Assembly (NCBI GenBank): GCA_030220185.1
Contig: JASPKZ010010186.1
Coordinates: 1-64,000, forward strand
Origin: Diploptera punctata
Taxonomy: Eukaryota; Arthropoda; Insecta; Blattodea; Blaberidae
Direction: 5' to 3'
DNA length: 64,000 nucleotides
The notes under the pieces: generated by a model
Seen by the model: only the letters and a program-made list of their open reading frames with translations
Database searches by the model: none
What the model was told of the DNA's origin: nothing
In this document: piece after piece, positions 55,560 through 64,000 of the stretch
Layout: the number at the start of each line of letters is the position of its first letter
Numbering within the stretch: position 1 is the stretch's first letter
Translations under genes and position numbers: made by a program

Positions 55560-55908
55560 CCCTCAACGAGATTTAGGCGCTCTTCCCCTAAGGGGAAAGA
55601 AATTGAACCATACTAATTTAGTTACACTTGTTTTCGTATAGATGTCATTGGTGTGGCCCGTGGTCAGCGTTCCGCCTCATACTGACATCTAGGAAACCAA
55701 GGTAATATTAGGACGGAGAAATTCGGCAAATTTTGCTTCGAGGCCTTTTTATTCAGGCATAAGGATCTTTTACGAGCCTGAATATCTTCAGACTCGGGAC
55801 CCACGGCTTAAAGTCACTCTAGGAGGACTTGCTCCTTGGATTTTTTTCCATCATAAAAAACCATCGACCGCGGCAGGGTTTGAACCCCCGACTCTCGGAA
55901 CTAGAGGA
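55560..55908 (-). mobile_element. SINE3
   Basis: The B box on the minus strand is GGGTTCAAACCC (about 55880). The body matches 43005-43395. Confidence 0.75.
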
Positions 55909-55916
55909 AAGTATAA

Positions 55917-56565
55917 AATCTTAAAATCTGTATCTGATGTATCCGTCGTCCTCAACTAAAACAAACATCTATTTAAAACTTCGTTAAACAACATTAAAAC
56001 ATGCAGGCCTTTCAGGAACACATTCCATCTACGACATGTGAAATGGTACGTACTATTTCACATGTCGAAGATGGACATGTCTCTGAAAGGCCCGCGTGTT
56101 TAAATTGTTTGACGAAGCTTTTTATTTTACATGTCGACGATGGAAAATGTTTCTGAAAGGCCTAACTAACTAACTAACTAACTGGCACTATCGAACCCGT
56201 ATGTTCATGGCCGTGCGGACATAAGCTCTCCATACATCCCTATCCTGAGCTAATGTTTTACAATCATTTCCAGTGTAATATACTTCCCACAAATCGTAGT
56301 TAATATTATTGTCCCATATCATTCTTGGCCTACCAACTGTGCGTTTTCCCTCTGGTTTTCCTACAAGAAGCTTCCATGCACGTCTTTTATTCCCCATTCG
56401 TGCCACATATCCTGCCCATCGCAGTCTACAAGACTTAACTGTTCTTATTATATCTGACTTAAGGCCTACATATTTTAATTGTTTTACGACATTTTTAAAC
56501 AGAAGTTTGTTTTAGTTGAGAACGGGCAATATATCAGTTGCGGTTTTTAAGATTTTAACATTTTA
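55917..56565. mobile_element. Fold-back element with a nested LINE A fragment
   Basis: About 90-bp inverted ends (CAACTAAAACAAAC near 55954; GTTTGTTTTAGTTGAG near 56503) enclose a second inner hairpin (about 56005-56095, ATTTCACATGTCGAAGATGG and complement). A related left part is at about 42830-42945. LINE A is inserted at 56165-56460. Confidence 0.7.
56165..56460 (-). pseudogene. LINE A 3' fragment with 8-bp target duplication
   Basis: AAGGCCTA flanks it (56157-56164, 56461-56468). It codes the C-terminal end RMGNKRRAWKLLVGKPEGKR to IRVR, with an (AACT)n tail. Confidence 0.85.
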
Positions 56566-56637
56566 ACTAACAATGTAAATATAACATAAATTAACATAAA
56601 TAAGTCAAGTTATATTGGATTACACAACATATTTTTC

Positions 56638-57393
56638 ATAAGTAATGCCACGAGTGATTTCCAAATTATCGATAAATTCACGACTCACGAAATGAGGAGT
56701 GAATTTATCTAGAGAATTTGGAAATCAATAGTGGCATTTGTTAGGACTATTTAACGAATAAAATTAAGTTGTTTACTCACAAATCATTATTTAAATATAG
56801 TTATTTTAAAATATTTATATATTTAATGTAAACGGCGATGTTTGAAAACAAATGAGAAACGATTGGTACGCTTAATCTGCTTCTTTTGTTCATCACTGCA
56901 ACCAGATCATATTATTTTTTGCCAAAGGAACGCAATATTGTAAGAATGCACTCTAGTGGAGAAAAAATGAAACACATCAAACAGTGTATTAATTTTCATT
57001 TCGAATGATGTAAATATGACAATTATATTTTTCTGGAATGTTATTACCTGGAAAAAAATACATTTAAGAATGTGCAAGCAGTGGTTTCTTTTTTTGGTGG
57101 TATAATCAATTACTACAAGTGTTTTTTATATTAACTCCCGCATGCGCTACGTGTTGACATTCATGCACTATATATACAATCTGGTAGCCGTATTTCTTGG
57201 AGAGTTAGTCACTGCAAAATAATGCTATCACCTATTCAGAATGTTAAAAAGGAGGTGCTTTCTTTATTATGATAACTTTAATATTGGTAAATTCTAGGCG
57301 AAACACGACTGTGATTGGTTGCAAATAAAAAATCATTGAAATGTGATTGGTCATTGACTCCCATTTGGGGCATGAGTTAAATAGTCAATGTAA
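56638..57393 (+). repeat. Repeat R, full-length copy 3
   Basis: The palindromic end is at 56648-56742, the TATATATACA box at 57170 and the two inverted CCAAT boxes (GATTGGT) at about 57314 and 57348. It ends GTTAAATAGTC. Confidence 0.75.
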
Positions 57394-57401
57394 ATGAAAA
57401 C

Positions 57402-57626
57402 TTGTCACTCGCTGACATCTATAAGGATATACGCGAATTTAAATTACCTTGGTTAAGTCAATCCTGCAAGAAAATATTCTTGCACTACATGGGGTATATG
57501 GATATAGATAGGCAGAACTATTTTAATCCAGAAAAAGATGCGTTTGAATTGTCGAGTTATTTTCGGATGCATTATTGTACAAGCTCATCCTGCTTATTAT
57601 TCTTCAACAGGAAATGTCAGTCCTGA
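57402..57626 (+). CDS. Unrecognised 74-codon frame
   Basis: MSLADIYKDIREFKLPWLSQ onward is open for 74 codons with no stop upstream for a few codons. Its composition looks protein-like. No family is recognised. It lies just after repeat R and before a LINE A fragment; it may be a transposon exon. Confidence 0.25.
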   Translation: MSLADIYKDIREFKLPWLSQSCKKIFLHYMGYMDIDRQNYFNPEKDAFELSSYFRMHYCTSSSCLLFFNRKCQS

Positions 57627-57724
57627 CGTTCTTGGAGTGGCTCTATTTTCGGATTCGATCCTGGCCATAAGCTTAATACATCTAAGCGTGAAGAATTTTT
57701 GGGTTGAAAAAAATTAAAAAGCTG

Positions 57725-58440
57725 CATCCAAAATGAACATGGACTCTTATTTTAAGGCAGCAGTACAGATTACGAATAATTTAGAATACAATAGGACAAT
57801 TTTTGGACCAAAGAGAGATCAACAGACAGGCCAAAGGAAAATACTACGTAACAGTGAGCTACGAGTATGTGGTCTTTATAGAAATCTAGATGTAATAAGG
57901 AGTGTTAAGTCTTTAAGACTGCGACAGGCAGGACATGTGGCACGAATAGGTAATGAAAGAGGAGGATGGAACACTTCTAGTAGGAAAAGCCAGAGGTGAA
58001 ATGCCCAGTTGGTAGACCAAGAATGAGTTAGAGGAGAAAATATTATGAGTATTTGTGGATAAAGTTGTAAGAAAATTTTAAGATCAGAGATAGACAAGTG
58101 ATTGGGAAATACTGTATAACAGTGAGCTGTATGACCTTTATATGGAAACCAGATGTAATAAGAACAGTTGAGTTTCTTAAACTGCGATGGGTAGGACATG
58201 TAGTGGGAATGAGGAATTAAAGAGGGACATGGAAACTTCTTGTACGAAAACCAGTGGGAAAACTACCAGTAGTTTGGTGAAGAATGAGGTGGGAGTATAA
58301 ACATTAACAAGGATTGGAGGGAGGTAAATCTTACAAGGAAAGATTAAAAAATAATAACTCAGGGAGGGGAAGTATGGAGAGCTTATGTCCACGCGGCCAT
58401 GAATCTCCTGGTTCTATAGTGCCAATGAATTAGTTAATTT
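57725..58440 (+). pseudogene. Old LINE A 3' fragment with internal tandem duplication
   Basis: 57725-58020 covers NMDSYFK... to the PVGRPR region. The part from about the NKV-LRKI motif is then repeated at 58025-58440 through to the 3' end GGCCATGAATC...CCAATGAATTAG. Both parts are full of stops. Confidence 0.7.
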
Positions 58441-58447
58441 ATATTTT

Positions 58448-58770
58448 TAAATATGTAGCCTCATGGGCTAGTAGTCCGCGATTCTAGCTACTGTTCATGA
58501 GGTCCCGGGTTCGACTCCCGATCAAACCATAGGCATTTTTCCTTAAATGGAATTATTCCTGTGGTTGCTCATGGTCTGGAATTTGGGTTAAGAACTCTCT
58601 TGGCACTTCATTATCATTTATCCCCCACCATGTCATCGGGGTAACATAACTCCGCTTTCCGGGCGCCCACAGTTCAGAAGTAGGTTACAATTAAGCCAAT
58701 GCAAGGAGAGAACACCAGAAATGTTCAAATAACAACCTGGGGATTGGAAAAAAATTAGATGTCCTTAAGT
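58448..58770 (+). mobile_element. SINE5, tRNA-derived
   Basis: A-box-like GGGCTAGTAGTCCGCG and a B box GGGTTCGACTCCCG lie within 70 nt, then a body with CCACCATGTCATCGGGGTAA and CGCTTTCCGGGCGCCC. No other copy is in the window. Confidence 0.55.
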
Positions 58771-58967
58771 TAGCTCGTACCGGCTTTGCCAATAAATTAG
58801 AAAATGTTAACTCTTAATCTCGATTCTACGAATTGTTTAGAAATTTGGTGGGAATAGTAGCTAGCTAATCCAAAAGAGAAAGGTGGGTGATATTGATATG
58901 GATTTTCACTGCTGGTATGCTGTTATTTATTGATTTTTATTGATTGATATTTTCGTCTTGCTCGGGA

Positions 58968-59360
58968 CATGGTATTTGAGAATAAAGTTCTTAGGAAATT
59001 TTTTGGACCAAAGAGAGATGAACAGACAGGTGAATGGAAAAGACTACATAAGTGAACTACGTGGTCTTAATAGGAAGCCAGATTTAATAAGAACATTTAA
59101 GTATCGAAGAATGCGATGGACAGGGCATGTGGCACGAATGGGGAATGGAAGACGTGCATGGAAGCTTCTTGTAGGAAAATCAGAGGAAAACGCCCAGTTG
59201 GTAGACCAATAAAGATGTGGGGGAATGACATTAAACTATTCTTTGAGGAAGTAGATTATACAGGGAATGATTGGAAAAACATTACCTCAGGATAGGGATG
59301 TATGGAGAGCTTATGTCGGCGTGGTCATGAACATACGGGTTCGATAGTGCCAGTGAGAGA
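58968..59360 (+). pseudogene. LINE A 3' fragment
   Basis: Begins at FENKVLRKFFGPKRDEQTGE, continues RRMRWTGHVARMGNGRRAWK with frameshifts, and ends GGGTTCGATAGTGCCAGTGAG at 59354. Confidence 0.8.
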
Positions 59361-59509
59361 GTTCGGGGCACGGATGCTTCTCTAGTGGGACTTTCTTACT
59401 CAGACTAATTTATTAACATATTTCCCTATAACTGTCATAGAGTGACATGCGATTTGTACATCGCCTCGAGGAGACATCTAGTAAGCAACTAACTTATTAC
59501 TTGGATATA

Positions 59510-59735
59510 GAAAGATTGGTTAAATTTTACTCAGAGGCCATTTTAGTCAGGCTTGTAGTTCTTATATGAACCTGAAAATCTTCAGACGAGGGACGCACGG
59601 CTTTAAGTCTTCCTGGAGAACTTGTCCAATGGATTTTTCCAACCTAAAAATACATTGACCCCGACTAGTTTGAACCTGCGACCCTCGGGACAAGAGGGAA
59701 AGACATAACCATTAGACCACCGCAGTTGATTATAT
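59510..59735 (-). mobile_element. SINE3, 3'-truncated, with good tRNA head
   Basis: The minus strand starts GCGGTGGTCTAATGGTTA (A box) with GGTTCAAACTAG (B box) at about 59660-59675. This is the best-preserved SINE3 promoter here. Confidence 0.75.
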
Positions 59736-59759
59736 ATATATATATATATATATAATTTT

Positions 59760-60155
59760 ACTGTAATTCCTAAATGGAACATAGGGCAGCAGAAAGTTCC
59801 TCCAGCGTGCTCTGCTTCTAGCCAGCCATTTCACTTGTTTTCAGCTTTTTCCCTATATCCTTTGCTTCCTCCTCTGCTGATCGCTTCCAAGTTTTCCTAG
59901 GTCGTCCCTTCTTTCTGAATTCTTTCAGTGTTCTCGATGTCTCTGTATGGTTTTTTCAATGTATGACCTTTCCAATTCCACTTTCTTTGTTTCATTTGGT
60001 GACTCATTGGAGATTGGTTGAGTTTTTTTTTCCCCACAGTTCTTCATTTGATATTTCCGGCCATCTTATATTTAAAATGCGCCTCAGACATCTGTTTACA
60101 AAGGTCTGCAACTTTTTATTTGTTGCTTCCCTAACTTTCCATGTAGAGTAGGACT
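59760..60155 (-). pseudogene. LINE 3' coding end, RTE-like (LINE H)
   Basis: Minus strand: REATNKKLQTFVNRCLRRIL, NIRWPEISNEELW, then TSRTLKEFRKKGRPRKTWKR and SAALCSI before a stop. This is the RT C-terminus of a different LINE family, 5'-truncated. Confidence 0.7.
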
Positions 60156-60657
60156 GATTTTACTTTTACTGGTGGAATGAAAATGCTTAGAAATGAATGG
60201 AATATTATCTGAAGAAAGTGAACACAATTTACTAATTCCTAATTATTCAAAACCAGCCTATATTGAAAACATTTAACCATTTAAAAGAGCATTTAATGGT
60301 GTTTGAAATAATACTAATTAAGAAAAAGAAAACACTTTTTGTTTTTTAAATGTAGTAAGAATGTGAAATATTAGAAGACCATATTACATTCATATAAAGT
60401 TACGAGTATACAATTTCAAATATCTAGTTTCAGCTGTAACAATAAGTAGCAAAGCATATAAGCTACCTATCTCACATGCACTCTCGAATAAAGTGGTTCA
60501 TTAACCTTTTGAAAAGTAAATTTAAATAAAATAAAACTAAATTGAAACTGTATTCGATAATAAGACCTCCTGCTACCTTCATCAGTGGAACGTGGGTTAT
60601 TAAATAATTCACCAAGCATAGATTATTATTATTATTAATATTTGAAATTATACACTG
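60156..60657. other. No assigned feature
   Basis: AT-rich sequence with a short (ATT)n run near 60622. Confidence 0.5.
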
Positions 60658-61602
60658 AACATTTAACTCATGCCCCAAATGGTAGTCAATGACCAATCAC
60701 GTTTCAATGAATTTTGTTTGACAACCAATGACAGTCGTATTTGACCTCGCTCTTTATCGATTTATCTTTATCATCTGCTTTTGTGATAAAGCTCCTCATT
60801 TTTAATATTTTGAACAGCTCAGAGCATTGTTTTTCTCCAACAAATTCATTGAATATAGCAAATAATGAACAGATTTCTTGATCTTACTGAGTTATTTATT
60901 AAAAAATGAATTAGTAACCTATAATGTTGATTATAATCTAGTTTGATGTGCTTCATTATTTTTCCACTAGGGTGCATTCGTCCACCGCTGTGGTCTCGAG
61001 GTAGCGTGCTGCCTTGTCACGCAGCGGGCCCGGGTTCGATTCCCGGTAGGAACAGACTCCTGGGTGAGGTTTTTTCGGGTTTTTTCCTCACCTGTAAGAC
61101 AAATGTCCGGAAGCTTAGGGCCCAACGGTCCCCAAAATCGTATGGCCATCATCATCATCATCATCATCCTTCACCGGTGTGGAAAGCAACGGAAAGCTAC
61201 CACACCTACAATTCCCTAGTAAAGCTGCAAGCATAGCATACAAATGCGATGATTGCAGTGAAGGACCTGCCTTCGGGCAGAATTACTATGGATGGAGGGT
61301 GTATTCTTACAATGTTGCGATCCTATATGGCAATAAATAATATGATCAAGTTGCTGTGAATATCCATAACCTCACATTTCTGATTTGTTTTCAAACATCT
61401 CCGTTTACATTAAATATATAAATGTTTTAAAATACCGGTAACACTATTTAAATAATGACGTTTGAATAAACAGCTTAATTTTGTTCGTTAAATAGCCCTA
61501 ACAAATGCCACTCTTGATTTCCAAATCCTCTAGATAAATCCACTTGTCAATCGTGAATTTATCAATAATTTGGAAATCACTCGTGACATTACTTATGATA
61601 AC
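60658..61602 (-). repeat. Repeat R copy 4, split by SINE1
   Basis: 60658-60979 and 61297-61602 match copies 1 and 3, with an internal deletion. The palindromic end is at 61505-61590. Confidence 0.75.
60980..61296 (+). mobile_element. SINE1, full length, with 10-bp target duplication
   Basis: GGGTG(C/T)ATTC flanks it at 60970-60979 and 61297-61306. Intact A and B boxes; GGATGG end. Confidence 0.9.
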
Positions 61603-61737
61603 AATATGGCTGTTGCGTATATTCATCAACAAGGACTCTATACTGTTTCCATTTCTATTTAAACTGGAAGTACAAACGGCCTAGTACTGCCAAGTGAAAG
61701 ATCGATTGCCCTTGTCCAGCATTATGAAACGTATATC

Positions 61738-62017
61738 AACTGTACGTAGATTTTAAAAAAAAAGGCATGCGATTCAATTAAGTGAGATAAGTTATGTAGT
61801 AATCTATCCTGTTGGAATTAGGAATTCCTAAAAAGTTAGACTTATTCGAATGTGTCTAAATGGCACAAATAGTAGGGTGCGCGTTGGCAAACGTAAGATG
61901 ACATATGCAAATCAAAATTATCATTCTGGTTGAATATGAACGGGGTAACGAGTGAATTTATTGGTGGGAAATGATCTAGATACTTTTGATATTCACAATG
62001 ATTTAAGGCAGGGAGAT
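61738..62017 (+). pseudogene. LINE A RT fragment, left part
   Basis: Matches the region from QLYVDFKKAYDS to GLKQGDALS with frameshifts and an extra segment near 61890-61975. It continues at 62611 after an insertion. Confidence 0.7.
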
Positions 62018-62030
62018 GCATTATCTTCTT

Positions 62031-62597
62031 CTTCTTCTTTTTTTTTTTTTGATTGCGGATGAGCCCATGTAGGACTACGCAAAGTACTTAGAGGCGTTTC
62101 GTTTGAGCCCAAATTTATTTCATTCCTTTGCTATGAGCTTGTTTTCTATCATCTGTCCAAGTTGTTCCAGTTTTTTTCTTCGATTTGTCCTCTTGGTCAA
62201 CTTGCCACTTATTCACCTTAATTCTAAATAAATCTCTGTTTGGGATATCTTCTTTAGTAATTCCTGCCAATTTTAAGTCATTTTTGACTTCATCAATCCA
62301 CTTCATAGTATCTATTGGAGCTTTACTTCTGATTTCGTAGAATTCCATTATCTGTTTTGTAAGCCTATTTGAGTTCATTCGTTTAATATGGCCAGAAAAT
62401 TTTAACCTTCGTTTTCTAATATCACATGAATGTCTATATATATTTTTATTTCCTTTTTACTTCTGAGTCTAAATGCTTCACCTATGACTTGTGGACCTAA
62501 AACTTTTCTTATAATTTGCATCCTTTTTTACTATATTTTCGATATATTTTTTTTTTCTGTTCAGACCCAAACCCCCATGTAAGCTAACCAGGCACGG
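62031..62597 (-). pseudogene. LINE G 3' fragment inserted in LINE A
   Basis: GCA(T/C)TATCTTCTT flanks it at 62018-62030 and 62598-62610. Minus strand: NSNRLTKQIMEFYEIRSKAP, KWIDEVKNDLKLAGITKEDI and KKKTGTTWTDDRKQAHSKGM, then an A-rich and (GAA)n tail. This is a C-terminal LINE region distinct from LINE A-F, 5'-truncated. Confidence 0.75.
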
Positions 62598-62610
62598 GCA
62601 CTATCTTCTT

Positions 62611-63110
62611 ATCTTATATTTAATTTGTACTAGAGCATGCCATCAATCTTTAGAGGATGAAGAAGGCCTACAACTCAATGGTATTAATATGCTATTAGTT
62701 TATGCCAATGATGTGGTATTATTACGCGGTAACGAGGAGTTTCTAAGGACCACACTCTATTGAATAACATTAAGTAGTGGGACTGGAAGTAAACATCAAT
62801 AAAACTAGATATATGTTCACACATAGAAATATATTATATAATGGAAATGGACCGTTAATGACAATTGAGGGAAATCTAGAAGAAGTGACTGAATTAGATT
62901 ACCTGGGAACAATAATTACAAACAGGAATGAGATGCACAAAGAAATTAAACATCGGCTCTATTCTGGAAAGACATGCAATTATGCAATACAGGGACTCTT
63001 ATCGTCCCAACTTCTCTCAAAAAAAGTTAAACTGAAAATATAAAAAAAACTATTATTATCCCAGTTATCTTATATGGATGCGAAAGATGGACATTCGGAT
63101 GAAGAGAAAA
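62611..63110 (+). pseudogene. LINE A RT fragment, right part
   Basis: Continues with an altered active site (YANDVVLL for YADDVVLL, about 62700-62725), then GLEVNINKTRYMFTHRN, YLGTIITNRNEMHKEIKHRL, and IILPVILYGCE-like sequence to 63090. Confidence 0.8.
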
Positions 63111-63400
63111 TATTTTTTACCAGTTGGTAACAGAATGCAGGATATCCTGTGTCAGAGACGGTGACCTAAGACTGGCTAATGAATCTGTTACGCAGAGTCT
63201 GGTGTTATTCTTGTAACTTGTTTAGCATAAGTAAAAGCGGTCTTTCATCACGACCTGAATATTTCACCTTAACATTGTTTCAGGGCAATGCACATTTACG
63301 GTACTTTCATTTTTATCAGATCTTCATCTAACCACGTGACTTTTTTTTCCGCATACTACAAATATGTTGCATATTTCATGAATATAACTGGAATGATCAC
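63111..63400. other. No assigned feature
   Basis: No motif recognised. Confidence 0.4.
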
Positions 63401-64000
63401 TGAGTAACTCACTGGCACTATCGAATCCTAAGGTTCATGGCCGCGCGGACATAAGCTCTCCATTCGTCCCTATCCTCAGCTTTTTTCCCAATCATCTCCT
63501 TTATGACTTAATTCCCTCAGTTCACGGTAAATATTATTCTCCCACCACATTCTTGTCCTACCTAATGGACATTTTCCCTCTGGTTTTCCTACAAGTAATT
63601 TCCATGTCCTTATTTCATTCCCAGGGGGCACGCCGTAGCGTAGTGGTTAAGGTACTGAGCTACAAGCCGGAGGGTCGAGGGTTCAAGTCCCGTTGGGGTC
63701 AGGATTTTTAAACTGACCCAAACCCTCTGGCGGCACTATGGCCCTGGGGTCGACTCAGCCTTAACGGAAATGAATACCAGACGCTTGTTCTGGAGGTAAA
63801 GGCGGCCGTCACGCAGGGCTGACAACCCGGCTGACGTAAAGTGCCGATTGTCTAGAAAAAGTGGGAGCCTTAACCTCCTACTACCCCAAGGGCCTCCGGC
63901 CTGTTGTGGGATCACTTAAAACTTATTTCATTCCCCATACGTGGTAAATGTCCTGTCCATTGGGGTCTGTGAGACTTAACTCTTCTTATTACATCTGGTT
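63401..64000 (-). pseudogene. LINE A 3' fragment, split by SINE4, leaves the window
   Basis: Starts with the tail GTTACTCAGTG at 63401 and matches the LINE A C-terminal coding end to 63622, resuming at 63936 to the window edge. Confidence 0.8.
63623..63922 (+). mobile_element. SINE4, full length, with 13-bp target duplication
   Basis: TTATTTCATTCCC at 63610-63622 and 63923-63935. The head has an A box (TAGCGTAGTGGTTAAGG) and a B box (GGTTCAAGTCCCG), then the SINE4 body. It is the reference copy for the family here. Confidence 0.9.

Overview
The window looks like intergenic DNA from a large, AT-rich, transposon-packed arthropod genome. The tRNA-headed SINEs, RTE-like LINEs and mariner-like elements suit an insect, perhaps a cockroach or termite, but that is an impression and not a database result. 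I found no intact host gene, no rRNA, no CRISPR array and no prokaryotic-style operon. Almost every open frame is a retrotransposon or transposase remnant, or a by-product of a microsatellite.

Layout. 0-11.3 kb: SINEs, an unclassified repeat (E), a repeat headed by a tRNA-Tyr with its intron, and a LINE B relic split by a LINE C insertion whose coding part is inverted relative to its own 3' UTR. 11.3-14.6 kb: a full-length but disabled RTE-like LINE A with an 18-bp target duplication. 16.8-19.8 kb: two adjacent Tc1/mariner-superfamily transposons. 20-29.5 kb: Penelope-like scraps, fold-back repeats, a second tRNA-Tyr-headed repeat, LINE B and Tc1 pieces. 29.5-35.8 kb: repeat R, a pogo/Tigger-like relic, and a second nearly full-length LINE A on the minus strand that splits another R copy. 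36.8-40.9 kb: a young LTR retrotransposon with gag but no pol, on the minus strand. 41-54.5 kb: nested mariner-like derivatives, a TTAA-flanked MITE, two solo LTRs with 4-bp duplications, SINEs and LINE 3' ends. 54.5-64 kb: SINEs, a fold-back element, two more R copies and old LINE A fragments carrying further insertions.

The elements interact mainly by nesting. In at least ten places the insertion can be removed in the reader's mind to recover the older element with a target duplication, so a relative insertion order can be read from one locus. Non-autonomous elements dominate. They include a gag-only LTR element, mariner derivatives that keep only the N- or only the C-terminal part of the transposase, and SINEs with LINE-like simple-repeat tails. 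The best leads are the gag-only element, the twin-primed LINE C, the intron-retaining tRNA-Tyr repeats, the R family with its hairpin and promoter-like core, and a conserved-looking ATG-less frame at the 5' end of LINE A. Family labels come from recalled motif patterns; no search was run.
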